From positions 1-64,000 of the forward strand of contig PDSQ01000029.1 in NCBI GenBank assembly GCA_002747055.1: a stretch of DNA of 64,000 nucleotides, in the 5' to 3' direction. A program made the position numbers and the translations under genes. This document shows positions 25,142 to 34,557 of the stretch, piece after piece. The DNA comes from Gammaproteobacteria bacterium. Lineage in GTDB: Bacteria; Pseudomonadota; Gammaproteobacteria; Pseudomonadales; Oleiphilaceae. The notes beneath the pieces are model-generated. The model made no database searches. It was not told the origin of the DNA and saw only the letters and a program-made list of their open reading frames with translations. Positions within the stretch are counted from its first letter, which is position 1, and each line of letters begins with the position of its first letter.

Positions 25142-25954
25142 ATGAATAAACCGGCTTTTTTTCTACTGATCACCATTCTACTGTTGGTTACCCGTACAGA
25201 ATTTGCCAATAGTCTTGAACTTCAGGGCAGCTTCACTCAGGGAGGGATGCTTATTGGCAAAACCGAGCCGGGTAATCAGGTTTTGCTCGACGGCACCGCA
25301 ATTGCGGTTAGCGATCGTGGGCAATTCGTGTTTGGGTTTGGCAGAGATGCAAAACTATCGCATTTATTGGATATAGTTAAACCGAACGGAACAAAAACCC
25401 GAAAGACCATCGAGATTGAAAAGCGCAAATACAACATTCAGCGCATCGATGGTATTCCCAGAAAAATGATGCAGCCTTCCAAACAGGCGTTAAAGCGAGC
25501 TGGCACAGAGGCCCGGCTGGTCAAAAAAGCCCGCAATATATTCAGTACCCGTACAGACTTTCTTGGCGGCTTTGTGGTTCCTGTAAAAGGCAGGATAACC
25601 GGCGTCTATGGCAGCCAGCGTATTTTTAACGGAGAACCCAGAAGACCCCACTTCGGGATCGATTACGCCGCGCCACTTGGAACTGCAGTGAAAGCCCCCG
25701 CATCAGGTGTCGTTTCGCTGGTACATAACGATATGTTTTATTCTGGCGGCACGCTGATCATCGATCATGGTATGGGCGTGTCCTCGACTTTTATCCATCT
25801 TCAAAAAATACTGGTCAAGCCGGGCGAGGCCATCAAACAGGGCGACAAAATTGCGCTGGTCGGTACCACGGGAAGATCGACAGGGCCTCATCTGGATTGG
25901 CGAGTCAACTGGTTTCAGGTGCGCCTCGACCCGGCGCTGCTAGTGACGAAATAG
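25142..25954 (+). CDS. M23-family (LytM-like) metallopeptidase with a variant zinc motif
   Basis: A 270-residue secreted protein. The signal peptide (LLITILLLVTRTEFAN) is followed by a beta-rich domain and then a LytM domain from about residue 145. The first zinc ligands are in RPHFGIDYAAPLG. The usual GPHLHxxV motif reads GPHLDWRV, so the second histidine of HxH is aspartate, followed by NWFQVRLDP. This HLDWR form is, as far as I recall, a recurring subfamily and may still bind zinc. The start chosen is ATG 25142 after AGGATAAT. The open frame extends back to 24902 but would overlap amrS antisense. Probable role: peptidoglycan endopeptidase or amidase activator. Confidence 0.88.
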   Translation: MNKPAFFLLITILLLVTRTEFANSLELQGSFTQGGMLIGKTEPGNQVLLDGTAIAVSDRGQFVFGFGRDAKLSHLLDIVKPNGTKTRKTIEIEKRKYNIQRIDGIPRKMMQPSKQALKRAGTEARLVKKARNIFSTRTDFLGGFVVPVKGRITGVYGSQRIFNGEPRRPHFGIDYAAPLGTAVKAPASGVVSLVHNDMFYSGGTLIIDHGMGVSSTFIHLQKILVKPGEAIKQGDKIALVGTTGRSTGPHLDWRVNWFQVRLDPALLVTK

Positions 25955-26029
25955 TGATCAATACACCAACCTGTTCAGCGAACCATTGGCAATCGCGCCG
26001 GTCGAACACCAAAAGGCAGGGTAGAAGCA

Positions 26030-27436
26030 TTATCGACCGATCAGGCTAAGCCCACATACTCGTACCACATTGCCGTTTATCGCCTGCGACCGCGGGCTGG
26101 CAAAATAGGCAATGGTTTGAGCCACATCTTCAGGCTGCCCGCCCTGAGCGAGACTGTTCATTCGCCTGCCCGCTTCTCGTATGGTAAACGGGATAGCCGA
26201 TGTCATCTGGGTTTCAATAAAACCCGGAGCGACGGCATTGATGGTTATTCCTTTCGGTAAAATCTTGCTCATCGCATGAACATAACCAATAACCCCCGAC
26301 TTGGATGCCGCGTAATTGGTCTGCCCGAAATTGCCTGCAATACCACTGATCGAAGCCACACCAATAATCCGGCCATTGTGATTGATCCGGTTTTCTGCCA
26401 GCAAATGTCGGTTGATTCGCTCCATCGAACTCAGATTGATATCCATCAAAAGATCCCAGTCATGCACCTTCATTCTACCCAACGTTCTATCCCTCGTTAC
26501 TCCCGCATTGTGCACGACAATATCGACACCTTTACCATTTTCAGCGAGAAGCCGGGAAATATTCGCGGTGGCTTCTGTTTGGGTAATATCTTGTACAAAC
26601 GCGATACCTTCAATTGCACTGGCGACTTCGTTCAGCGCTTCCTCCGCCTGAGGCACATCGAGACAAATAACTTTCGCCCCATAGCCTGCCAACACCTCGG
26701 CAATGGAAGCGCCAATGCCACGCGAAGCACCCGTGACCAAGGCCGTTTTGCCACCGAGAAAACTAGCGGCCTGGGTGGCAATTTGGGTAGAAACCTGGCC
26801 GGCCTCGCTCGAGGAAATCCTGACGACCTGGCCCGAGACATAAGCCGACCGGGGCGAAGTAAAAAATTCAACAGAGGACTCAAGATTGTTTTCAGCGCCC
26901 TTGCGCAGATAGAGCAAATTACTTGTCGCTCCCTTTTTACCAATTTCTTTACCGACACTTTTGCTAAAGCCAGTCAGCGCCTGTTGCGCGCTGGCCGTTT
27001 CCGGTTGACAGTCAGCGGGGTCTTGGCCTAACACGAGGACACGGCCACAACGCGCCAACGCACGAATGACAGGATGAAAAAAGTCATAAAGTTCCCTGAG
27101 CTGTTGACTGCTTTCGATACCAGTCGCGTCAAAAACAATGGCTTTAAAACGCATTGCTTCCGACAACTGATCCAGCTCGACCGGCTCGGCATCGAGTTTT
27201 ACCGATTCAGCGATATGACGCGGAAGATGTAAACTGACGTTATCTCCAGAGAGAACTTCAGCCAGCGGTAACAATGCGGCGCCGCCTTTGCTCGAACCCA
27301 ATAACACATTACCCTGAACACTGACTGACTCAGCGCCGGAGTATCGCTCCAGAATGGCCGGCGCAGGCAGGTTCAACGCATTGACAACAGGCTTTCCAAT
27401 TGGTGAGTTGGCCACTTTTTGATAAAAATCTGACAT
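26030..27436 (-). CDS. High-molecular-weight FabG-type 3-oxoacyl-ACP reductase
   Basis: A 468-residue two-domain SDR. The first half (about 1-220) resembles a degenerate Rossmann domain that lacks a clear cofactor motif. The second half has TGASRGIGASIAE near 231, NAGVTRD near 310, and the catalytic SGIAGNFGQTNYAASKSGV segment with Ser, Tyr and Lys. It matches HMwFabG (FabG4-like) enzymes that reduce 3-oxoacyl thioesters with NADH in lipid metabolism. Nearby acyl-CoA dehydrogenase and acyltransferase genes fit fatty-acid or lipid turnover. It is divergent from the VRR-NUC gene. Confidence 0.93.
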   Translation of the reverse strand: MSDFYQKVANSPIGKPVVNALNLPAPAILERYSGAESVSVQGNVLLGSSKGGAALLPLAEVLSGDNVSLHLPRHIAESVKLDAEPVELDQLSEAMRFKAIVFDATGIESSQQLRELYDFFHPVIRALARCGRVLVLGQDPADCQPETASAQQALTGFSKSVGKEIGKKGATSNLLYLRKGAENNLESSVEFFTSPRSAYVSGQVVRISSSEAGQVSTQIATQAASFLGGKTALVTGASRGIGASIAEVLAGYGAKVICLDVPQAEEALNEVASAIEGIAFVQDITQTEATANISRLLAENGKGVDIVVHNAGVTRDRTLGRMKVHDWDLLMDINLSSMERINRHLLAENRINHNGRIIGVASISGIAGNFGQTNYAASKSGVIGYVHAMSKILPKGITINAVAPGFIETQMTSAIPFTIREAGRRMNSLAQGGQPEDVAQTIAYFASPRSQAINGNVVRVCGLSLIGR

Positions 27437-27537
27437 AATACGCCTCTCATTTTCGGTTCAATGTTCAACAGCAACAGTTTTTCGTTATATTGGTACGAGC
27501 ATTTTACCACTGGATTGGCTGCGTCTGAGAAACTGAT

Positions 27538-28077
27538 ATGCGATTAACGGAAAAACAATTCAAACAACTACAAGAAGGCGGCTATCCAGGCGGGCATAAC
27601 GAAAATCAGACTATCAGGCAGAAGCTGGGTTTATTACCCTTTCCTGACGATGCCTTTACGTTTCGGAACACGCCACACTCGAAAGCCCTTCACTATTTAT
27701 TGAAAAAACCTTCGGACTACCAATCACAAGCCGAACACTGGCATCAGTGTTACATATTCCATTATTTCGAGATGTACTACCCTGAGGTATATGAGTATCT
27801 CTACGCAACGCCGAACGCGGGCGCGAGAGGCAAAGTCGAAAGGGGCCGCCTGCTTTCGGCCGGTCTTAAGGCAGGGTTTCCGGATATCTCGCTGGATTTA
27901 CCGATGAATGGCTATCATGGCCTGCGCTGTGAACTCAAACGCCCGGATCGGCGTGCCGTTGTTTCCGACAAACAAAGCCACTGGATATCTTTATTGAATG
28001 GCAAAGGTTATTTCGCCTTCATTGCCTATGGCCATGAAGACGTAATCAACCAGATCAAAACCTATTGTTCATTATAA
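27538..28077 (+). CDS. VRR-NUC domain protein
   Basis: A 179-residue protein with a C-terminal VRR-NUC domain of the PD-(D/E)XK nuclease superfamily. The core is ATPNAGARGKVERGRLLSAG, then GFPDISLD (acidic residue), then RCELKRPD (the ExK) and a Q-containing helix (SDKQSHWI). Such stand-alone VRR-NUC proteins may act as structure-specific endonucleases, often in phage or repair contexts. The N-terminal 80 residues are unassigned. It sits alone between housekeeping lipid genes. Confidence 0.85.
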   Translation: MRLTEKQFKQLQEGGYPGGHNENQTIRQKLGLLPFPDDAFTFRNTPHSKALHYLLKKPSDYQSQAEHWHQCYIFHYFEMYYPEVYEYLYATPNAGARGKVERGRLLSAGLKAGFPDISLDLPMNGYHGLRCELKRPDRRAVVSDKQSHWISLLNGKGYFAFIAYGHEDVINQIKTYCSL

Positions 28078-28130
28078 ATGCCATATACCAGCCGGCCATA
28101 GATAGCAGCCCGCTGCCTAGCTAGACGGGA

Positions 28131-29072
28131 TTAGCTGTTTTCTGTTTTTTCTGAACCAGACAACGCATGCCGCTTTTTCAAGTCCGTCAACAACTGGTCT
28201 TTCTCCAGCCAGAATTCGTTCAACCAGGCTTGAAAATTCGCTTTGAAAACGGCATCATTTGCATAATCTTTACCCAGAAATTCATCGGGTATAGCCAGTT
28301 TTCTGATATCGACAACAATCTTCGTGATTCGCCCACAGCATAAATCCCACAGGCTAATCCCATTACCATCCGGGTAGACGATACTGATATCGATCAATGT
28401 GTTCATTTGCTCGCCCATACTGCCAAGCACAAACGCTGCTCCTCCAGCCTTTGGCTTCAGCAAATTGGCATAAGGCGACTGCTGTCTGCGATGCTTTTCT
28501 TCCGTGTATCGGGTTCCTTCCATAAAATTGAATACAGAAACCGGCGTGGTTTTAAACTTCTCACAGGCTATTCGCGTGGTTTCCAGGTCCTTGCCAGCCA
28601 GCTGAGGATTCTTTCGAACCATTTCCGCCGAATACCGCTTCATAAAAGGGAAATCCAAAGCCCACCAGCACAACCCGATAACAGGTACCCACATCAGTTC
28701 TTTTTTAAGAAAAAACTTAAGCATCGGAATTTTTCGGTTCAAGACTTTTTGCACTACAAGGATATCTGTCCAGGACTGATGATTACAGTTAACCAGATAC
28801 CAGTTTTCTATGCTCAGCCCTTCATCGCCGCCGGTGACAACCCAGTCAATTTTATTGGAATTATCGAGCAAAACGCTATTGAAAGCCACCCAGCAGGTTG
28901 CCACCGCAATCAGCGTTTTAGTCACATGCTTTTTAACCGGTTCGAGCGGAATGATTACTTTCAGAACCGCTCCCAGTATTAAAACCGGTGTCCAAAACAG
29001 AGTATTCAACACAATTAACAAGAAAACAATTGAGCCTTTCAGGCCCGCAGGTAAATTATTAAGCATGGTCAT
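28131..29072 (-). CDS. Lysophospholipid acyltransferase-like protein (YihG type)
   Basis: A 313-residue PlsC-fold acyltransferase. It has an N-terminal membrane anchor (GSIVFLLIVLNTLFWTPVLIL). The catalytic HX4D motif is in NCNHQSWTD (about residues 93-101), and the substrate motif is FMEGTRYTEEK near 183-193. Length and motifs resemble YihG, a 1-acylglycerol-3-phosphate acyltransferase of the inner membrane. ATG 29072 or 29066. Confidence 0.88.
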   Translation of the reverse strand: MTMLNNLPAGLKGSIVFLLIVLNTLFWTPVLILGAVLKVIIPLEPVKKHVTKTLIAVATCWVAFNSVLLDNSNKIDWVVTGGDEGLSIENWYLVNCNHQSWTDILVVQKVLNRKIPMLKFFLKKELMWVPVIGLCWWALDFPFMKRYSAEMVRKNPQLAGKDLETTRIACEKFKTTPVSVFNFMEGTRYTEEKHRRQQSPYANLLKPKAGGAAFVLGSMGEQMNTLIDISIVYPDGNGISLWDLCCGRITKIVVDIRKLAIPDEFLGKDYANDAVFKANFQAWLNEFWLEKDQLLTDLKKRHALSGSEKTENS

Positions 29073-29231
29073 TCTCTCAATAAATAGGTCAGGTTTTAAC
29101 TGGCGAGCCTATCAGATTCAACACATTAAGCCAACATATGACACCTTGGTCAGCTCGATCGAGCATCCGAACATGACGACTTGCTGTGGCGTACTGTGCA
29201 ATGATCAGCGCTTGTTCTCGCCTCACGGCCC

Positions 29232-30434
29232 TCATCTCAATTCTGCTGAGGTTTTGCCCAACACCGCTCTGGCGATAACCAGTTGCTGAACTTGCTGCGT
29301 GCCTCCGAGTATATCCAGGGTTTTTGAGTCTCGCGCCCACTTCTCCAGAAGTTCATCTTCCTGATAACCAACGGCGCCACAGATTTCGACACATTTAAGG
29401 CTGATATCATTGGCCATTCTACCCGCCTTTGCCTTCGCCATAGAGGCTTCCTTCGAGTTGGGCAAACCATTATCCGCCATCCAGGCCGCTTTCAGGGTAA
29501 GCAGCCTGGCCGCTTCCAGCTCAGACTCCATCGTGTAGACCTCTGCTTCAACCGAACTGCACAACGTGGCGGGCAGTCCATAATCCAGTTTCAAACCCAT
29601 CCTGACCAATAACTTCCGGGTTCTCTCCAGGCTTGCCGATGCCAATCCGACCGCCATTGCGGCCACCACCGGGCGCGTATTCTCGAAGGTTTGCATCACT
29701 CCGGAAAACGATGTGTCGCTATCGATATCAGGCTCACCCAACAGGTTTTCTTTTGGCACATGACAATCTGTCAACCTGATAGTCGCTGTATCACTCGCCT
29801 TGATCCCCAACTTCCGATCCAGGCGCTCGATAAACAGGCCGGGGGTTTCTTTCAGCACAACGAAGGGGCGTATCGCAGCCCGGCCTTTGGATTTATCCAG
29901 GGTCGCCCAGACGACCACGGCCTCGCATCGTTGTCCGGCGGTAACGAATATCTTTTCGCCGTTGATCGTATAACCACTGCCATCCTCTACGGCGGTCGTT
30001 AAAATACCGTCTGTATCCGACCCCGTATCGGACTCGGTAACTGCCATGGCTGCCCATAAGTGGCCAAATTTCTGAAGCTGGACATCGGTTGCCATAGTCG
30101 CGATGGCGACATTACCCAATCCTTGACGCGGAAGACTCAAAGCCAGTGCGACATCACCACGGCACAACTCCTGCAAACCAAGAACCGTGGCCATATTGGC
30201 TCCATTGACATTTTTTTTGCCAGAAGTCGACTTTTGCAGCTTGGTGGCACCGGCACTCAATTGCGCAGCGCCATCGTTCATTCCGTCCACAATAGATGCC
30301 AGCATATCCAGCTCGACGGGATAGTGATGTTCCAGCTTGTCATACTTTCTCGAAATGGGCCGGAAGACCTCGCTTGCCACCTGCCTTGCCTGTTCGATCA
30401 ACAACTGAAATTTGCCGGGCACTTCAAGGTTCAT
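29232..30434 (-). CDS. Acyl-CoA dehydrogenase
   Basis: A 400-residue FAD-dependent acyl-CoA dehydrogenase. The FAD/substrate signatures are AVTESDTGSDTDGI and GYTINGEKIFVTAG in the middle domain, followed by LTDCHVPKENLLGEP. The C-terminal helix domain ends with DILGGTQQVQQLVIARAVLG. A GGAG precedes the ATG. It lies just downstream of a second, paralogous acyl-CoA dehydrogenase gene on the same strand, a pairing seen for heterodimeric or substrate-specialised enzymes. Chain-length preference cannot be inferred. Confidence 0.92.
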   Translation of the reverse strand: MNLEVPGKFQLLIEQARQVASEVFRPISRKYDKLEHHYPVELDMLASIVDGMNDGAAQLSAGATKLQKSTSGKKNVNGANMATVLGLQELCRGDVALALSLPRQGLGNVAIATMATDVQLQKFGHLWAAMAVTESDTGSDTDGILTTAVEDGSGYTINGEKIFVTAGQRCEAVVVWATLDKSKGRAAIRPFVVLKETPGLFIERLDRKLGIKASDTATIRLTDCHVPKENLLGEPDIDSDTSFSGVMQTFENTRPVVAAMAVGLASASLERTRKLLVRMGLKLDYGLPATLCSSVEAEVYTMESELEAARLLTLKAAWMADNGLPNSKEASMAKAKAGRMANDISLKCVEICGAVGYQEDELLEKWARDSKTLDILGGTQQVQQLVIARAVLGKTSAELR

Positions 30435-30507
30435 AGTTCACTCCTGCATTTCTGAATTGGTGGCAAAGGTTTACGGACTGACGTACGCAGAAAAACACCG
30501 AGCCTGC

Positions 30508-31830
30508 TCATGCGTGGAAGTTATTGTAATTTATCGGGATCGCGATCAAATCCCGATACCAGCGTTCAACCGGATGTTCTTTGGTGAAACCGTGTCCACC
30601 CAATAGCTGGACGCCATTACTGGCAATCCTGGCCACTTTGTTATGGCAAAACTGTCGCGCTAAATAGATTTCCCGGTGAAAATCCAGGCCCTGTTCAGCT
30701 CGACCTGCGGCACGATAGGTCAATAGCCGCATAGCCTCGATTTCCGTTGCCATATCGGCGATCATAAAGGCGACCGATTGACGATGGCTGACCGGTTCGC
30801 CAAATACCACCCGGTCATTGCAGTAAGGCACCACATAATCGAGCACAGCCTGACTGACACCCACCGCGGCGGCACACCACATTAAACTGCCATAAGAAAT
30901 AAAACCCGGCCATGAAAACCCGTCTTCCCGAACCATGGATGACTCGTCGACCAAAACATCTTCGAGCAAGATATCTGCCAATCCGGCGGCACGAAGTCCC
31001 ATGGCATTTTTGGGCAAAACTGTCACTCCTGGAGTATTGGTTTCCACGGTAAACAATACTGGAGAATGGTCAGGAAGCTGGGCGCCAACCAATATCAAAT
31101 CCGCCGTCACCGCTCCGGCCACCATGGTTTTAGCGCCATTGAGCAAAATACCGTTCTTCACCGTTGTCGCCTTGACAGTTAACAAGTGAGGATTGAACAA
31201 AACGGCCGGTTCGTTTATCGCGAGTACACAGCCATAATTTGGATCGTTCATCATGCGGCGCAGAAAAAACGCTTGTTGTGCCGGCGATGCCCAGCGAACC
31301 AGTGCATTGGCGACCGAAAAGTTACTCAGTAACGGCACTGAAGCACCCAGATCGCCATAGGCCATCGCTTCGGCAATTATCACGCCGGTAGTCGGTGAGC
31401 TTTTTTCCTGTATGCCACCCCATGCAGGGGGTACGGCATATTTAAGCAATTGTAATTCGGAAAACAATTCTCGGACATAAGGCGTCACATTACCCGCGAT
31501 TTCACACTCTTCCCTATTTAAGCGAAGTACATGGTGAGCGAAGTGGGCGACGGTGTCCTGAAGGCGCTGCTGTTGTTCGGACAGCCGAGGATCAAACGCG
31601 TGATCGTCAACCAGGTCGTTCCATCCCATTGGCGATCCAAGCAGGCTTTTCACCTGACTGATGCTTTCACTCGCCGTCGACAGCAACTGAAATCCGGTTC
31701 GGGTAGAGTAATAGGCTATCCGTTCAGCCGGCTTCTTCAGTTTCAGCTTGTTAACCATATCCGAGCCGGCTATTTTGTTGACAATCGACAGGGCAATACC
31801 GATCGAATTACGCGCCATTTTCTTCCTCAT
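30508..31830 (-). CDS. Acyl-CoA dehydrogenase, larger paralogue
   Basis: A 440-residue acyl-CoA dehydrogenase with an extra 70-residue N-terminus before the first conserved helices. The family pattern is clear: LAINEPAVLFN and ILLNGAKTMVAGA in the middle, LLEDVLVDESSMV after it, and a C-terminal HREIYLARQFCHNK and LLGGHGFTKEHPVERWYRDL. ATG 31830 or ATG 31818; the second has AGGAAG just upstream. It and the following gene form a pair separated by 73 bases. Confidence 0.9.
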   Translation of the reverse strand: MRKKMARNSIGIALSIVNKIAGSDMVNKLKLKKPAERIAYYSTRTGFQLLSTASESISQVKSLLGSPMGWNDLVDDHAFDPRLSEQQQRLQDTVAHFAHHVLRLNREECEIAGNVTPYVRELFSELQLLKYAVPPAWGGIQEKSSPTTGVIIAEAMAYGDLGASVPLLSNFSVANALVRWASPAQQAFFLRRMMNDPNYGCVLAINEPAVLFNPHLLTVKATTVKNGILLNGAKTMVAGAVTADLILVGAQLPDHSPVLFTVETNTPGVTVLPKNAMGLRAAGLADILLEDVLVDESSMVREDGFSWPGFISYGSLMWCAAAVGVSQAVLDYVVPYCNDRVVFGEPVSHRQSVAFMIADMATEIEAMRLLTYRAAGRAEQGLDFHREIYLARQFCHNKVARIASNGVQLLGGHGFTKEHPVERWYRDLIAIPINYNNFHA

Positions 31831-31896
31831 AACTGTATTCGGTTTGGCTGAATACCAGGCATTGGTGTCTGCGACTCAAACAACACCGATAACCCG

Positions 31897-32583
31897 CTAG
31901 GGCAGGAATACACGAAAAACACCACCACCCAACCGTCCGCCATTAGATAAACTGATAGCGCCGATTTTGTCGCCTTGTTTATGCATTTGCGCGACTTTGG
32001 CTGCAAAAAACAGGCCAAGACTAGTGCTACCATTCTTGAAACTGATGCCTTTGAGGATTTTGCCAGGAGAATCCAGCATTTCCTCCGGATACCCAGCGCC
32101 ATCGTCATGCACTTCCATAGCCACGCCTGAAGCAACCGGTTCGGCGACCAGCAGAATCTTATCTTGCGTGTATCGAACTGTGTTGGCAAGTATATTGTTA
32201 ATGATGCCACCGATCAGATCACCATCAAAGTAGCCCAGCAGGTCATCATCACAATCAATCTCCAAAGTAATATTGCGAGCTTTGGCAAGTACTGAGTAGC
32301 GTGCCGCTTGCTCTTCGAGAAAATCACGAACATATTGCTCGTCAATACGAACCCGCAATTGTTCATGCTCCAGTCGGTACAATCCAAGCAACTGAATTAA
32401 ATCTATATTTACCCGTTCAGCTTCATATTGCAATATCGCCTGACTGGGACTGCCCTTGAGTTCCTCCGGCAATTCACCAAAGAACTCGTCCAGTGTGCTC
32501 AGCAGCATGCCCAGGGAGTTTTTCATATCGTGAACGGCAGACGCAATGACCGTTGAAAAATCAATGGTAATGTCTTCCTGCAT
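31897..32583 (-). CDS. Small sensorless histidine kinase
   Basis: A 228-residue soluble histidine kinase. The phosphoacceptor helix contains SAVHDMKNSLG. The ATPase domain shows N-box IIGGIINNILANTVRYT, G1 EVHDDGAGYP and a G2-like SLGLFFAAKV. No input domain or membrane segment is present, so signals must come through partners. ATG 32583 is seven bases beyond the stop of the TPR response regulator. An in-frame TTG at 32616 would overlap that gene. The two are probably a signalling pair. Confidence 0.85.
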   Translation of the reverse strand: MQEDITIDFSTVIASAVHDMKNSLGMLLSTLDEFFGELPEELKGSPSQAILQYEAERVNIDLIQLLGLYRLEHEQLRVRIDEQYVRDFLEEQAARYSVLAKARNITLEIDCDDDLLGYFDGDLIGGIINNILANTVRYTQDKILLVAEPVASGVAMEVHDDGAGYPEEMLDSPGKILKGISFKNGSTSLGLFFAAKVAQMHKQGDKIGAISLSNGGRLGGGVFRVFLP

Positions 32584-32590
32584 GACTCGA

Positions 32591-34348
32591 TTAACCTCTT
32601 GGATCTCTTGACTCAATTTCCGCCCATTGCCTTATCCGAGGCGAAGCGGTGTGTCGCGATTGAATATCGCTTTGTTCGGCGCCACTTCGATCTGGATGTG
32701 TTTCTGCCTGACTGGCACTCAGGCTTGGTGCACCTAAGCTTTGCACCCGGTTCAGCAGATAGCGATAACGTTTGTATTGACGATGCTGGGGCGGAATATG
32801 TCCGACATTGTCCAGGCATTGCTCACATCTGCGAAGTTGAGCTGAGGATTTAGCCCCGGTTTCATAACGCTTTAGCTGCACCTGAACCAGGTTCAGGTTG
32901 AGTGCCGGATGTTTCGGCACAATAGCCAGCGCTTGCTCGAAGATATCGATGGCTTCATCCAGCTTACCTTCTTCAAAGGCACTGATGCCATTTCGATTCA
33001 ACGACCTGGCCTTGAGTTTGTTGGTCAGATTGACCGGTTCATCCAATAATTCTTCGATTTGCACCAGCACGGATTTGTCATGCTCATATTTGGCTGCCAG
33101 GTCAGTGAGCAACTTTTCCGCTGCATCGGGTTGGTTTGCCCTATACAGTGTTTTCGCCAGGTCAAGCCCGATCTGAGCGTTCGGGACTTCATCGCCAAGC
33201 ATCGACCAAACCACAGACAACGCTTTGTCACTCGCCACGCTATCGCCTTGCCCCAGGTACAGGCGCGATTCAATCAACAACCCTCTGATCTTGACTTTTT
33301 CATCGTCACCAAAACGCCTATGACAGGTTTTCAGGGTTCGAATAGCCTCTCGCACATAACTCTTGCCCACCTCGGAAATGTCTCCCTGACTCAGGTCGGA
33401 CAAAGTGTCGCCATATTTCAAATACTGTTCTGGCGACTCAAAACAGGAATTGTCACCCAGCCTGATGGTGTTTTTATACGCCTTGGCAGCACATTCGAGA
33501 TCCTGCGTCTGAAGACACAGATCGCCAAGCTTTTCTTGACGAAGAATGACCATTGGCGACCGCTCTACCGCTCGTTGTAAGTGCACTTTCGCTTCGTTTA
33601 GGTTACCCGTCTGACAATAGACTTCAGCCAAACCATCATAGGCTTCAACCATATCCGGATGATTCTCGACTAACTCATGGTAACAGTCAATGGCGCGTTT
33701 GAAGCTCTGTTGAGCAGCCCAGACCCTCGCCAGACCTAGTTGCGCCCAGGGTATGGTGCGTCTGGCCAGCAGCTCTTGGTAGATTTTTTGGGCGTGCATA
33801 TAATCACCAGTTCGGAAATAGAGTTCCGCTATAGTTTTGAAACACCAGGACGTATACTTGCGCCGACGCTTGATTTCAGCATCACACAGGGTAATCGCCT
33901 TGGGGTAGTTTTCATTGTCAATTTCGGTATTGATTGGCAGCAGCACTTCTCTTTGTTTCAGCAAAGTGTCGAGTCGTTTTTCAAGCACCGCCTTGGTCAG
34001 TGGTTTGGCGATATAGCCATCAGGTTCTTGCTCACGCGCTCCCATCACAATGTCTTTTCGCGTCTCGGCGGTCACTAATACAAACAAACTGGTGCGCCGG
34101 AGATACTTTCTGAATCGCAGTTCTTCGAGAATTTGCTGACCATTCTTGCCACCGCCCATATTGTAGTCGCATAACACTACATCAAATCGGTTAAATTTGC
34201 ATTTGTCTACCGCGTCGATACCACTGCCTGCGACACTGATATCAACTGCACCGAATTCCCGCAGCATCTGCGTAATAGAAATCCGAAAGTTTTGGAAATC
34301 ATCGACTAGCAAAAATTTCAATTTCGCATACAGGTTTTTAAGATCCAT
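32591..34348 (-). CDS. Response regulator with TPR repeats
   Basis: A 585-residue protein. The receiver domain at the N-terminus has the acidic pair in FLLVDDFQNFR, the phosphorylatable Asp in VVLCDYNMGGGKNGQ and the conserved Lys in YIAKPLTKA. From about residue 150 onwards it consists of TPR units (for example AIDCYHELVENHPDMVEAYD and AIDIFEQALAIVPKHPALNL). There is no DNA-binding or enzymatic output. The TPR array should bind protein partners, as in related motility or surface regulators. ATG 34348 is preferred; the frame extends to 34423 with no receiver-like sequence. Confidence 0.88.
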   Translation of the reverse strand: MDLKNLYAKLKFLLVDDFQNFRISITQMLREFGAVDISVAGSGIDAVDKCKFNRFDVVLCDYNMGGGKNGQQILEELRFRKYLRRTSLFVLVTAETRKDIVMGAREQEPDGYIAKPLTKAVLEKRLDTLLKQREVLLPINTEIDNENYPKAITLCDAEIKRRRKYTSWCFKTIAELYFRTGDYMHAQKIYQELLARRTIPWAQLGLARVWAAQQSFKRAIDCYHELVENHPDMVEAYDGLAEVYCQTGNLNEAKVHLQRAVERSPMVILRQEKLGDLCLQTQDLECAAKAYKNTIRLGDNSCFESPEQYLKYGDTLSDLSQGDISEVGKSYVREAIRTLKTCHRRFGDDEKVKIRGLLIESRLYLGQGDSVASDKALSVVWSMLGDEVPNAQIGLDLAKTLYRANQPDAAEKLLTDLAAKYEHDKSVLVQIEELLDEPVNLTNKLKARSLNRNGISAFEEGKLDEAIDIFEQALAIVPKHPALNLNLVQVQLKRYETGAKSSAQLRRCEQCLDNVGHIPPQHRQYKRYRYLLNRVQSLGAPSLSASQAETHPDRSGAEQSDIQSRHTASPRIRQWAEIESRDPRG

Positions 34349-34557
34349 AAAACACAGTGCAATTCCAACTGATCGTCCGATAACAAATGTGCAGATAACG
34401 GGTCCCCGGCCAACAGCCCGCACCCTGATATTCCACTCAAATTGTAGTTCAGTATCCGGTACCAGTCGAAAATGCTAAAATGACTCTAAGTGACAAAGCA
34501 GGCAACAAAGGCACGAAGACACCACCGTTCTTTTTTCGCACGTCCGGCATCTGATTT

